A stretch of DNA of 64,000 nucleotides from JACVRW01 sp963803245 (GTDB taxonomy: Bacteria > Actinomycetota > Thermoleophilia > Solirubrobacterales > Thermoleophilaceae): assembly GCA_963803245.1 (NCBI GenBank), contig CAWDLI010000013.1:25081-89080 (forward strand), written 5' to 3'. The position numbers were made by a program, and so were the translations under genes. Of this stretch, positions 1-7,914 are shown piece after piece. Below the pieces are notes generated by a model that did no database searches, was not told the DNA's origin, and saw only the letters and a program-made list of their open reading frames with translations. Position 1 is the first letter of the stretch, and every line of letters begins with the position of its first letter.

Positions 1-2563
1 GCTTCAGCTCGAAGCGGCCCAGCTCGTCGGCCTCGGACACGAAGCGCAGCGACTTCACGTTCAGCTCGTCGCGAACGAGGTCCTCGAAGGCCTCGATCGC
101 CCCGCGCTCGCGGTCGGCGGCCACGATCACTGCCTCGCGCAGCGGCTGGCGCACCTTGACCTTGGCGTGCGCGCGCGCCGCGCGCCCGAGCTCGACGGCG
201 TCGCGCGCCACCTGCATCTGCCACTCGAGCTCGGTGTCGCGCTCGCCCGCCTCGGGGAAGTCGCACAGGTGAACCGAGGGCTCGGAGCCGTCGAGGTTCT
301 CGTAGATCGCGTCGCTGACGAAGGGCGTGAGCGGGGCGAGCAGCTTCGAGACGGTGAGAAGCGACTCCCGCAGGGTCGCGAAGGCCGCCGGGTCGCCCTC
401 CCAGAAGCGACGCCGCGAGCGGCGCACGTACCAGTTGGAGAGATCGTCCACGAACTCCGCGATCGCGCGGCCCGCGAACGTGGTGTCGAAGTCCTCCATG
501 CGCTCGGTCACTCGCTCGACTGTGGCCGCAAGGCGAGACCGGATCCAGCGGTCCAGCTCCGTGGGCTCGCCCTCGCCCTGCGCGTCGGTGAGGTTCCCGT
601 AGAGGACGAAGAAGGAGTAGGTGTTCCAGAGCGTCTTCAGGAACTGGCGCACCGACTCGGCCACGGCGTCCATCGAGAAGCGGTAGCCGTCCCACGGCTG
701 CTTCGAGGTGAAGTAGTACCAGCGCAGGGCGTCCGCGCCGTGCGTGTCGATCACGTCCCACGGCACCACCACGTTGCCCTTCGACTTGGACATCTTCTGG
801 CCCTCGCCGTCGAGGATCAGGCCGAGGCAGAGCACCGTGCGGTAGGAGGCCTCCCCGAAGAGAATCGTGGACACGCCGAGCAGCGAGTAGAACCAGCCGC
901 GCGTCTGGTCGAGCGCCTCGCAGATGTAGTCGGCCGGGAAGCGCTCCCGGAACCTCTCCTCGTTCTCGAACGGCGCGTGCCACTGGGCGAAGGGCATGCA
1001 GCCCGAGTCCCACCACACGTCGATCAGGTCGGGCACGCGGCGCATGTCCTTGCCGCACTCGCAGCGCAGGACGATCTCGTCGATGTAGGGCCGGTGCAGG
1101 TCGTCGGGCACCACCCCCCCGCGCTCCTCGATCTCGGCGCGCGAGCCCACGCAGACCACGTGCCCCTCGTCGCAGCGCCAGACCGGCAGGCCGGTGCCCC
1201 AGTAGCGCTCGCGCGAGAGCGCCCAGTCCACGTTGTTCTCGAGCCAGTTGCCGAAGCGCCCGTGCTTGATGTGGTCGGGGTACCACTTGATCGTCTCGTT
1301 GGCCGCGAGCAACTGGTCCTTGACCTCGGTGGTGCGCACGTACCAGTTGGTCTTGGCGTAGTAGATGAGCGGCGTGCCGCAGCGCCAGCAGTGCGGGTAG
1401 GCGTGCTCGTACTCCCCCGCGCGGAACAGGCGGCCGGACTTGCGCAGGGCCTCGATGATCTCGGCGTCGGCGTCGCGCACGTACATGCCCGCGAACGGGC
1501 CGGCGCGGTCGTCGAAGGTGCCGTCGGGGCGCACCGGGTTGTGGATCGTCAGTCCGTTGTCCTGCGCCAGCCGGAAGTCGTCCTCGCCGAAGGCGGCGCC
1601 GGTGTGCACCACGCCGGTGCCGTCCTCCACCGACACGAAGTCGCCGGCCAGGACCGTGTGGCCGCGCTCGCCGTAGTCGGAGATGTACGGGAACGGCGGC
1701 TCGTACCGGAGACCGAGCAGGGCCGAGCCCGGCATCCGCTCCTCGATCTCGGCGTCCTCGCCGAGCACCCGCTCCACCAGTGCCTCGGCGAGGATCAGGC
1801 GGTCGTCACCCAGGCGCGCCCGGGCGTACTCGACGTCCGGGTCAACCGCGATCGCGGCGTGCGGCAGGAGCGTCCAGGGCATCGTGGTCCAGGCGAGCAG
1901 CGAGACCGACGGGTCGTCGAGCAGCGGGAACCTCACGTACACCGAGGGGTCGACCACGTCCTCGTATCCGAGCGCCACCTCGTGCGACGAGAGCGCGGTG
2001 CCGTCGCGCGGGCAGTAGGGCACGACCTTGTAGCCCTCGGTCAGGAGGCCCTTGTCCCAGGTCTCCTTCAGCGACCACCAGACCGACTCGATGTAGTCGT
2101 TCGAGAGCGTGAAGTAGGCGTCGTCGGTGTCGACCCAGAAGCCGATCCGCTCGGTGAGCGCGTTCCACTCGTCGATGTAGCGCAGCACGGACTCGCGGCA
2201 CTTGGCGTTGAACTCGGCCACGCCGTAGCGCTCGATGTCGGCCTTCGACTGGAAGCCGAGCTCCTTCTCGACCTCGAGCTCCACCGGCAGCCCGTGACAG
2301 TCCCAGCCGCCCTTGCGGGGGACGAAGTGGCCGCGCATCGTCTTGAAGCGCGGGAACACGTCCTTGAAGACGCGGCTCAGAACATGGTGGACGCCCGGAC
2401 GGCCGTTGGCGGTGGGCGGGCCCTCGTAGAACACGAACCGGGGGCTGCCCTCGCGCCGTCGCATCGACTCGCGGAACACGTCGCGCTCGCGCCAGCGCGC
2501 GAGCACCTGCTGCTCGAGATCGGGGAATGACTGCGCCGGGTCGACCGGCTGGTAACGGGCCAA
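1..2563 (-). CDS. ileS: Isoleucine--tRNA ligase, 5' part (C-terminus outside window)
   Basis: Charges tRNA-Ile with isoleucine in the cytoplasm. Translating the minus strand from a TTG at 2563 gives a class Ia synthetase. Its HIGH-type ATP motif is PPTANGRPGVHH near residue 50. The editing (CP1) region follows, then a zinc-type CWRCG motif, and the KMSKS loop reads GQKMSKSKGN near residue 590. About 854 codons are visible; IleS proteins are usually around 1,050 residues, so the anticodon-binding tail continues beyond base 1. The N-terminus after the TTG (ARYQPVDP...FPDLEQ) is typical of the family, which supports this start. No T-box leader is visible: the upstream DNA is taken up by a divergent c-di-AMP riboswitch. 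The long plus-strand reading frame opposite this gene is a high-GC antisense artefact. Confidence 0.96.
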   Translation of the reverse strand, partial: MARYQPVDPAQSFPDLEQQVLARWRERDVFRESMRRREGSPRFVFYEGPPTANGRPGVHHVLSRVFKDVFPRFKTMRGHFVPRKGGWDCHGLPVELEVEKELGFQSKADIERYGVAEFNAKCRESVLRYIDEWNALTERIGFWVDTDDAYFTLSNDYIESVWWSLKETWDKGLLTEGYKVVPYCPRDGTALSSHEVALGYEDVVDPSVYVRFPLLDDPSVSLLAWTTMPWTLLPHAAIAVDPDVEYARARLGDDRLILAEALVERVLGEDAEIEERMPGSALLGLRYEPPFPYISDYGERGHTVLAGDFVSVEDGTGVVHTGAAFGEDDFRLAQDNGLTIHNPVRPDGTFDDRAGPFAGMYVRDADAEIIEALRKSGRLFRAGEYEHAYPHCWRCGTPLIYYAKTNWYVRTTEVKDQLLAANETIKWYPDHIKHGRFGNWLENNVDWALSRERYWGTGLPVWRCDEGHVVCVGSRAEIEERGGVVPDDLHRPYIDEIVLRCECGKDMRRVPDLIDVWWDSGCMPFAQWHAPFENEERFRERFPADYICEALDQTRGWFYSLLGVSTILFGEASYRTVLCLGLILDGEGQKMSKSKGNVVVPWDVIDTHGADALRWYYFTSKQPWDGYRFSMDAVAESVRQFLKTLWNTYSFFVLYGNLTDAQGEGEPTELDRWIRSRLAATVERVTERMEDFDTTFAGRAIAEFVDDLSNWYVRRSRRRFWEGDPAAFATLRESLLTVSKLLAPLTPFVSDAIYENLDGSEPSVHLCDFPEAGERDTELEWQMQVARDAVELGRAARAHAKVKVRQPLREAVIVAADRERGAIEAFEDLVRDELNVKSLRFVSEADELGRFELK

Positions 2564-2608
2564 GGCGTCGATTCTAGGCGGGGCCTGCTAATAGTTCCGA
2601 CCTAGTAA

Positions 2609-2741
2609 TCGCCGAATCCCTGCCGGGCCGTCCGGTGGGAGCGGGGGACCCAAAGACCCAAGGATGGTTCGGGGCCGAACCGGTGCAAGCCGGCGCGTAT
2701 CTCTTTCGCGCGAGCCCGTCAGCTAACCCCGCAGGCCGAGG
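2609..2741 (+). ncRNA. c-di-AMP riboswitch (ydaO-yuaA type)
   Basis: The conserved blocks of the ydaO/yuaA class appear in order: atcgccgaatcc at about 2609-2620, gggagcggggaccca-like sequence at 2637-2652 (ggagcgggggaccca), and the signature ccgtcagctaaccccgcaggc at 2716-2735. Variable GC-rich hairpins lie between them (for example ggttcggggccgaacc, 2666-2682). The element ends about 15 nt before the TTG start of the secreted CAP-domain gene. In Actinobacteria this class is known to control cell-wall hydrolase genes, usually switching them off when c-di-AMP is high. I see no clear intrinsic terminator between the aptamer and the RBS, so control may act on the gaaagagagg ribosome site. Confidence 0.93.
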
Positions 2742-2756
2742 AAAGAGAGGGTTGTT

Positions 2757-3206
2757 TTGCGCCGCCTACGTCGCGTGCTCGCGGGCTGCTTGCTCGCGGG
2801 CGCACTTCTGCCATCAGCAGCACCTGCTGAGGCCTCGCCAGAACGCAGGATGATCAGGGAGCTGAACAAGATCAGGCTCCAGCACGGGCTCCCCTCCCTG
2901 CGCCGTTCGCCCAGCCTGCACCACTCGAGCTCGCGCTACGCGCGCGAGCTGATGCGAAAGGACGTGTTCGCCCACCAGGCGCGCATATCCGTCGCGGGCC
3001 GGTTCGAATGGGCGGGTGAGAACCTCGAGCTCCACTGGGGCTGGGAGCCCAAGCCGCGCTACACGGTGCGGCGCTGGATGGGCTCCCCCGGCCACCGTGC
3101 CGTCATCCTCTCCGGAGAGTGGCGCTGGATCGGGGTCGGCCGCTCGCGCGGCCGCTTCGACTCGGGCACGGCAACGATCTGGGTGGCGCACTTCGGACGG
3201 ATCTAG
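2757..3206 (+). CDS. Secreted CAP (SCP/PR1)-domain protein
   Basis: A 149-residue protein with a short N-terminal signal peptide (hydrophobic LAGCLLAGALLPSAAPAEA, residues about 8-26) and one CAP domain. Recognisable CAP features are the N-terminal helix with LNKIRLQHGLPSL, SRYARELMRKDVFAH (the first active-site histidine region), WAGENL and the SPGHRAVIL block. Bacterial CAP proteins are secreted, and their biochemical role is mostly unproven; some are linked to cell-wall or spore function. The TTG at 2757 sits 7 nt after the purine-rich gaaagagagg site. The gene is preceded by a c-di-AMP riboswitch, which ties it to cell-wall or osmotic homeostasis. It stands alone between ileS and a converging MarR gene. 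Confidence 0.85.
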   Translation: MRRLRRVLAGCLLAGALLPSAAPAEASPERRMIRELNKIRLQHGLPSLRRSPSLHHSSSRYARELMRKDVFAHQARISVAGRFEWAGENLELHWGWEPKPRYTVRRWMGSPGHRAVILSGEWRWIGVGRSRGRFDSGTATIWVAHFGRI

Positions 3207-3249
3207 GGAGACCGACGGTGCGCAGCCGGCCGAGCCGGCTGCTTCCGCT

Positions 3250-3684
3250 CTAGGCCGCGAGCTTGCGGCACAGCTCGGCGAGCGAGCGCTTCTCGCCGTC
3301 GTCGAGCGCGTCGAAGGCCTCGCTGACCCGTGCGGCGTGCTCGGGGAACACGCGCTCCACCAGCGCGCGGCCGCTCGGGGTGAGCAGGATCTCCACCGCG
3401 CGGCGGTCGGCGACGAGCCGGTGGCGCTCCACGAACCCGCGCGCCTCGAGGGTCTCCGTGACCTCGGTGGCGTTGGCCTTGCTCCAGTCGAAGCGCCGTC
3501 GCAGGATCCGCAGCTCGAGCGCCCCGCCCGCCGTCGTGAGCACCACGAGCGCCGAGAAGCCGGCGGCGGAGACTCCCGCGCGCTCCAGCTCCGCGGCCAG
3601 CCGGCGCCGGACCGTGGCCTCGGCACGCACCAGGGCCTGCAGGGCGCGATGGGCGAGGGGATCGCCGAGCTCGAGAGACGACAT
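3250..3684 (-). CDS. MarR-family transcriptional regulator
   Basis: A 144-residue winged-helix regulator. The MarR fold is visible as an N-terminal dimerisation helix (residues 10-35), the recognition-helix region SKANATEVTETLEARGFVER (about 68-87), and the wing DRRAVEILLTPSGRAL (about 93-108). MarR proteins bind palindromic operators as dimers and are often released by small phenolic or other ligands. The target is unknown. The downstream neighbour on the same strand is nothing co-directional within 40 nt, so the gene may be monocistronic or follow the MerR gene at 3731-4636 (46 nt upstream of it). Confidence 0.9.
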   Translation of the reverse strand: MSSLELGDPLAHRALQALVRAEATVRRRLAAELERAGVSAAGFSALVVLTTAGGALELRILRRRFDWSKANATEVTETLEARGFVERHRLVADRRAVEILLTPSGRALVERVFPEHAARVSEAFDALDDGEKRSLAELCRKLAA

Positions 3685-3730
3685 CCCCGCGCGATGCTAG
3701 GAGCGGGGCGGACGGGCCTGAAGCGGATGC

Positions 3731-4636
3731 CTACGAGCGAGCCACTACGGGCACGCGACTGGGCCGAGCCACCGGCTCGACCTCCGGCGCCACCACGACC
3801 TGCTCGAGGCGACCGGTGTCCACATAGGCCTTGAGCCGCTCGACCGCCTCGGAGGGCTTGGCGCCGAGCGATGGGATGCCGTGCTCGCCGGTGACCGGCA
3901 TCGCCTCGCGGTACTCGAACACCGGGCCGGCGGAGCCGACCTGGCGCACGGTGTAGACGAGCCGGCCGACCACGTCGAGCGTCGCCTCACCGCCGCAGAA
4001 GACGAAGGCGGTGGGATCGATGGCCCGAATCGCGCGGACTATGCGCTCGGGCGGAAGGTCGAAGGCGAGCAGCAGCGTCCGGAAACCGGCGCGGCGCAGG
4101 CCCAGCTCGAGCGCCTGCACCTGGAGCGACTCCAGGTCGAGGCGCGGGCTCGAGTCGAACAGGAGAACACCCTGAGGGCGCGTGGCGGGAGCCACGACCC
4201 GGCGTGCGGCGTGGAGCCACCCGGTGGCCCAGCGGCTGCCGAGCTCGCGCTCCGCGTCGCGACCGTCGCGCTCGTACGCGAGCTCGAGTGCCGGCAGGAG
4301 CACCTCTTCCACGGAGCGCTCGACCGAGCGCACGGCGAGGCTCTCCTCGAGAATGCGGTCGGCGATGTTCTCGTCGAAGTGATCGAAGGCGTCGAGCAGT
4401 CGCGCGGGGGAAGAGGGGCCCTCGCCGCGCTGGCGGGCAAGCTCGATGGCCGAAGAGATGTTGTGCGTCTCGAGCAGCGCCCTGCGCAGTGACTCGAGCT
4501 CCGTGAGGTCGTACTGGCGGTGGCCACCCTGGGTGCGGCGCGGCTTGGGGTAGCCGAAGCGGCGCTCCCAGCTCCTGAGCGTGTTGGGGCTCACACCGAG
4601 CAGCTCGGCGGCAGCGTTGGTCCGTATCCCGCTCAC
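3731..4636 (-). CDS. MerR-family regulator with cobalamin-binding-like C-terminal domain
   Basis: A 301-residue regulator. Residues 1-70 are a MerR helix-turn-helix (AAELLGVSPNTLRSWERRFG, then the QGGHRQYD wing), like the CarH/LitR group. The rest resembles the helical cap plus Rossmann-like B12-binding layout of CarH: a helical segment at about 75-165 containing SRWATGWLHAARR, then alternating beta-alpha strands (GVLLFDSS..., TLLLAFDLPPERIVRAI, AFVFCGGEA). The DxHxxG motif that coordinates cobalamin is not visible, so ligand binding may be lost or changed. A perfect 7-bp inverted repeat lies 157 nt upstream of the start and is a candidate operator. Function as a light or ligand sensor is inference. 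Confidence 0.8.
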   Translation of the reverse strand: MSGIRTNAAAELLGVSPNTLRSWERRFGYPKPRRTQGGHRQYDLTELESLRRALLETHNISSAIELARQRGEGPSSPARLLDAFDHFDENIADRILEESLAVRSVERSVEEVLLPALELAYERDGRDAERELGSRWATGWLHAARRVVAPATRPQGVLLFDSSPRLDLESLQVQALELGLRRAGFRTLLLAFDLPPERIVRAIRAIDPTAFVFCGGEATLDVVGRLVYTVRQVGSAGPVFEYREAMPVTGEHGIPSLGAKPSEAVERLKAYVDTGRLEQVVVAPEVEPVARPSRVPVVARS

Positions 4637-4792
4637 TTGACCTCCCGATCGACAAACCGCGTCAGCGTCGCGGCAGTACTTCCCACATCCAGGCCCTCGT
4701 TACGAGAGGTGGAGATCCTTTGCACGGGCTTCCTCTGTCGGAGCACGTGCGTGGATGGAGGTTTTGTCGTCCCGTCGCGAAGCGGGCGCCAG

Positions 4793-4814
4793 CCGTGCAC
4801 CCGTTCTTGCACGG
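4793..4814. promoter_or_regulatory. Candidate operator: perfect 7-bp inverted repeat upstream of merR
   Basis: CCGTGCA at 4793-4799 and TGCACGG at 4808-4814 form a perfect inverted repeat with an 8-nt spacer. A further copy of the half-site, TGCACGG, stands at 4721-4727, and GCACGTGC (a perfect palindrome) lies at about 4742-4749. All three are within the 203-bp gap between the zinc-ribbon/PAS gene and the MerR gene, which would be the promoter region of the latter. MerR-type dimers bind such dyads, so autoregulation is plausible but unproven. Confidence 0.45.
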
Positions 4815-4839
4815 GTTGCCCGGCGTACGTTGCGACAGG

Positions 4840-5349
4840 TCAGCGAATGCCGAAGCCGCTGGGCTCGACCGCGATGAGGGCCGCGCGAGGCGGGCCGCAG
4901 GTCGCGATTCGCGCCGACAGCGTTCCGACCCGCGGTGCGCCCTCGGAAATGAGGCGTACCGGCAGCGCCACGGTCTCGCAGCGGCGGTCGCTGGCACGCC
5001 GGACGTGCTGCTCGAGCTGGTCGTCGCCGAGCGGGCACGTGATGATTGAGAGGAGGTGCGAGCCCGTGAGCTCGCCTTCCTCCCCGAAGAGCTTGTCGCC
5101 GCTGCGGCTCACGGCACTCACCGCGAGCTCGGCTGTGACGACCATGAAGGCTGCGCCGGGACCCGGCAGGGCGTCGCCGGCCGAGGTGAGCATGACGCCC
5201 ATGCCGCAGCGGTCGCACACGCGCCGGCTGTGCTCGGGGCGACCCGCAAGGGGGTTGTCCGGGGCGCCGCAACGCGAGCAGAAGCGGATCGTCGCGAGAC
5301 GGTCATGCGGGGGGCGCGTGGACTCGTAGGTGTGTGTGAGGAGCGGCAT
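4840..5349 (-). CDS. Zinc-ribbon plus PAS-like domain protein
   Basis: A 169-residue soluble protein. Two CxxC pairs near residues 24-27 (CSRC) and 45-48 (CDRC) form a likely zinc ribbon. The segment from about residue 65 to 165 reads like a PAS domain: FMVVTAELAVSAVSRSGDKLFGEE (strand and Asp/Asn position), GELTGSHLLSIITCPLG, and a closing beta sheet with GTLSARIATCGPPRAALIAVEP. No enzymatic output domain is present, so it may be a sensor or partner protein. It lies directly upstream of, and on the same strand as, the MerR/B12-like regulator, which suggests a linked signalling role. I do not recognise a named family. Confidence 0.6.
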   Translation of the reverse strand: MPLLTHTYESTRPPHDRLATIRFCSRCGAPDNPLAGRPEHSRRVCDRCGMGVMLTSAGDALPGPGAAFMVVTAELAVSAVSRSGDKLFGEEGELTGSHLLSIITCPLGDDQLEQHVRRASDRRCETVALPVRLISEGAPRVGTLSARIATCGPPRAALIAVEPSGFGIR

Positions 5350-5413
5350 CGACGGTCGAGTCCGATCAGAACACGGAGCCCCGCGATTCGCCTGCCCCCA
5401 TCGCGCAATGCAG

Positions 5414-5501
5414 CGGTTAGGTGTGCGAAACCGACACCTCTCGAGCGATAGCCTCCTAACCGGAACCGAATGACATCGCTGCGGGGCGGCCGAGCCGCCC
5501 C
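5414..5501 (+). promoter_or_regulatory. Structured leader of fumC with overlapping inverted repeats
   Basis: Three dyads occur within 90 bases upstream of fumC. CGGTTAGG (5414-5421) pairs perfectly with CCTAACCG (5455-5462). AGGTGT (5419-5424) pairs with ACACCT (5434-5439) and shares AGG with the first arm, so the two stems exclude one another. GGGGCGGC (5483-5490) and GCCGCCCC (5494-5501) form an 8-bp hairpin with a 3-nt loop, 23 nt before the start codon. The layout resembles an attenuator or a riboswitch expression platform. It could also be protein operators in double-stranded DNA. Confidence 0.4.
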
Positions 5502-5524
5502 CTTGCGCACACGACAGGAGGCGA

Positions 5525-6836
5525 ATGGCCGTTCAGCAGGAGCTCTGGGGTGCCGAGACGAGCAAGGCGGTGGAGAACTTCCAGGTCTCCGGCGAGCGCG
5601 TGCCGGTGCCCGTCGTACGGTGGCTCGCGCGCCTGAAGGCCGAGGCCGCGCGCGTGAACGCCGAGCTGGGGCTGCTCGACTCCGAGCTGGCCGAGCGGAT
5701 AGCGCGCGCGGGTGACGAGGTGGCGGCCGGCGAGCACGACGACCAGTTCCCCATCGACGTGTTCCAGACCGGCTCGGGCACCTCCACGAACACGAACGCG
5801 AACGAGGTGATCGCGAACCTCGCCGGCGAGGGCGTCCACCCGAACGACCACGTGAACATGGGCCAGTCCTCGAACGACGTGTTCCCCTCCGCGGTCCATC
5901 TCGCGGCGATCGACGGAGGTGCGCGAGCAGCTGATCCCGGCGCTCGACCACCTTGCCCGGCGCTCGCCGGGAAGGCGGACGAGTTCGCCGACATCGTGAA
6001 GGCGGGCCGCACCCACATGATGGACGCCGTGCCGGTGACGCTCGGCCAGGAGTTCGGCGGCTACTCCGCTCAGATGAGCCTCGGGCGCGACCGCGTGAGC
6101 GACGCGCTGGGCCGCGCCGAGCAGATCCCGCTCGGCGGCACAGCCACCGGCACCGGGCTCAACACCCACCCCGAGTTCGCCGAGCGCGTGCGCGAGCGGC
6201 TGGGCCTGGGCGTGGCCCCGCGCGACCGCTTCGAGGCGCAGGGCAACCGCGACGGCCTCGTGGAGCTGCACGGCGCGCTCAAGGTCGTGGCGGTGTCGCT
6301 CACCAAGATCGCCAACGACCTGGTGCTGATGGGCTCGGGGCCACGCACCGGGCTGGTGGAGCTCCAGCTGCCCGAGCTGCAGAAGGGCTCCTCGATCATG
6401 CCCGGCAAGGTCAACCCCGTGATCCCGGAGGTGACGCTCCAGGTCGCGGCCCAGGTGATCGGCAACGACGCCGCGATCACGCTGGCGGGCACGCAGGGCA
6501 ACTTCGAGCTGAACGTGCGCGTGCCGCTGATCGCGCGCAACCTGTTCGACTCGATCCGGATCCTCACGTCCACCTGCCGGCTGCTCGCCGAGAGGTGCGT
6601 GTCGGGCCTCGTGGCGAACGAGGACCAGCTGCCGCCGCCACGCGGAGTCCACGCCGGCGATCGCCACGGCCCTCAACCCGCACATCGGCTACGACCTCGG
6701 CACGGAGATCGTGAAGGAGGCCGTGGCCTCGGGCCGGACGATCCGCGAGGTGGCGATCGAGAAGGGCGTGGATGAGGCGACCCTGGACGAGGCGCTCGAC
6801 CTGCGGGCGATGGCACGCGGGTCGGAGCAGGAGTAG
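5525..6836 (+). CDS. fumC: Fumarate hydratase, class II (three single-base indels)
   Basis: Interconverts fumarate and L-malate in the TCA cycle. The fumarase/aspartase superfamily blocks are clear: TGSGTSTNTNANEV, the SSND site near residue 115, GRTHMMDAVPVTLGQEF, and the signature GSSIMPGKVNP. The ATG at 5525 follows a strong aggaggcg site. The reading frame is broken three times: an extra base near 5917 and a missing base near 5957 scramble about a dozen residues between AAID and LAGKADEF. A further extra base near 6630 sends the C-terminus out of frame. In the restored frame the tail reads STPAIATALNPHIGYDLG and ends at the TAG at 6834-6836. The conserved ends on both sides of each break suggest sequence errors rather than decay. 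Confidence 0.93.
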
Positions 6837-6849
6837 CTCGGGAGCGGCC

Positions 6850-7911
6850 GTGAACCGGCTGGTTCTCCTGCTGGTGCTCCTTGCCGGAGCGGTGGTCGCC
6901 CTCACATCGGCGGGCGGGACGGCCACGGCGGGCGTGGCGAACCCGCTCGCGGGTCTCCCCCTGTACGTGGACCACGACTCGCCGGCCTGGAAGGCGTGGG
7001 AGAGGTACACGCGACGCGGCCAGAAGCGCAAGGCCGGGCTCGTCTGGAAGATCGCGCGCGAGCCCAGGAGCATCTGGCTCGGGGCGGCCACCGGGCCCAA
7101 CCCCCAGTTCGAGGCTCGCCGCCGCATCGACGCGGCCAAGGTGGTGGGGGCGGTGCCGGTCTTCGTGGTCCTGCGCGCCCAGGCCAACCGCTGCTCGCCG
7201 ACCTACCAGGGCGGTGGCCCACGCGAGGACCGAGCCACCAGCAACTGGTACGACGCGCTCGCGCGGGGAATCGGCAACGACCGGGTGGTGATCGGGTTCG
7301 AGCCGGACTCGCTCGGAACGATCCAGTGCCTGGCCCGCAGCCGGCGTGACGACCGCTACCGGCTGCTCGGCCATGGCGTCGACGCGCTCTCGAAGCTCCC
7401 CAACGCGACCATCTACCTGGATGCCGGCGCATCCGACTGGGAGAGCGCCCAGAGCACCGCCAAGCAGCTGCGCATGATCGGGATCGAGAAGGTGCGCGGC
7501 TTCATGCTCAACGCCACCCACTACGACTGGACGGCGGCGAACATCCGTCACGGGCTCGAGATCTCCCGGCTCACCGGCGGCAAGCACTTCGTGGTCAACA
7601 CGGCGGAGAACGGGCGCGGACCCGTGCACTACCGCAGCCGGAAGGGCCGGCCGATCAACGTCTGGTGCAACCCGGGCCTGCGCGGACTCGGGCCGCCGCC
7701 CACCACCGAGACGTCCAACCCGCTGGTGGACGCCTACCTCTGGATCAACCGGCCGGGCTTTGCGCAGGCCTGCTCCGGACGCAGGATCGCCTGGTATCCG
7801 CCAAAGGCGCTCAGCTACGCGCGGTTCGCCACCAACTGGGAGAAGCCCCCGCGCGGCACGCGCCTCGGCCACCGCAAGCGCTACCCGCGGAGCGCGTTCG
7901 GGATTCCGTAG
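6850..7911 (+). CDS. Secreted glycoside hydrolase family 6 protein (cellulase-type)
   Basis: A 353-residue exported enzyme of the family that cleaves beta-1,4-glucans by inversion. The GTG at 6850 starts a signal peptide (NRLVLLLVLLAGAVVALTSA). GH6 landmarks include FEPDSL at about 150-155, whose aspartate matches the catalytic acid, YLDAGASDW at about 188-196, WCNPGLRGLG near 270 and VDAYLWINRPGFAQAC towards the end. The usual carbohydrate-binding module and linker are absent, so it is a catalytic domain alone. It starts 13 nt after fumC but is unlikely to share its function. It converges on the M23 peptidase gene with a 3-nt gap. Confidence 0.88.
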   Translation: MNRLVLLLVLLAGAVVALTSAGGTATAGVANPLAGLPLYVDHDSPAWKAWERYTRRGQKRKAGLVWKIAREPRSIWLGAATGPNPQFEARRRIDAAKVVGAVPVFVVLRAQANRCSPTYQGGGPREDRATSNWYDALARGIGNDRVVIGFEPDSLGTIQCLARSRRDDRYRLLGHGVDALSKLPNATIYLDAGASDWESAQSTAKQLRMIGIEKVRGFMLNATHYDWTAANIRHGLEISRLTGGKHFVVNTAENGRGPVHYRSRKGRPINVWCNPGLRGLGPPPTTETSNPLVDAYLWINRPGFAQACSGRRIAWYPPKALSYARFATNWEKPPRGTRLGHRKRYPRSAFGIP

Positions 7912-7914
7912 CGC

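Noticed and set aside
167..2530. A 787-codon plus-strand reading frame opposite ileS
   Set aside because: Its translation is Arg/Ala/Val-rich with no family motifs, while the minus strand encodes a clear isoleucyl-tRNA synthetase. Long antisense frames are common at this GC content.
2564..2608. A T-box leader for ileS
   Set aside because: Only about 45 bp separate the ileS start from the divergent riboswitch, and no T-box core sequence is seen.
4662..4997. Small minus frames over the merR upstream region
   Set aside because: They lack RBS support and family similarity; the region looks like promoter DNA with an inverted repeat.
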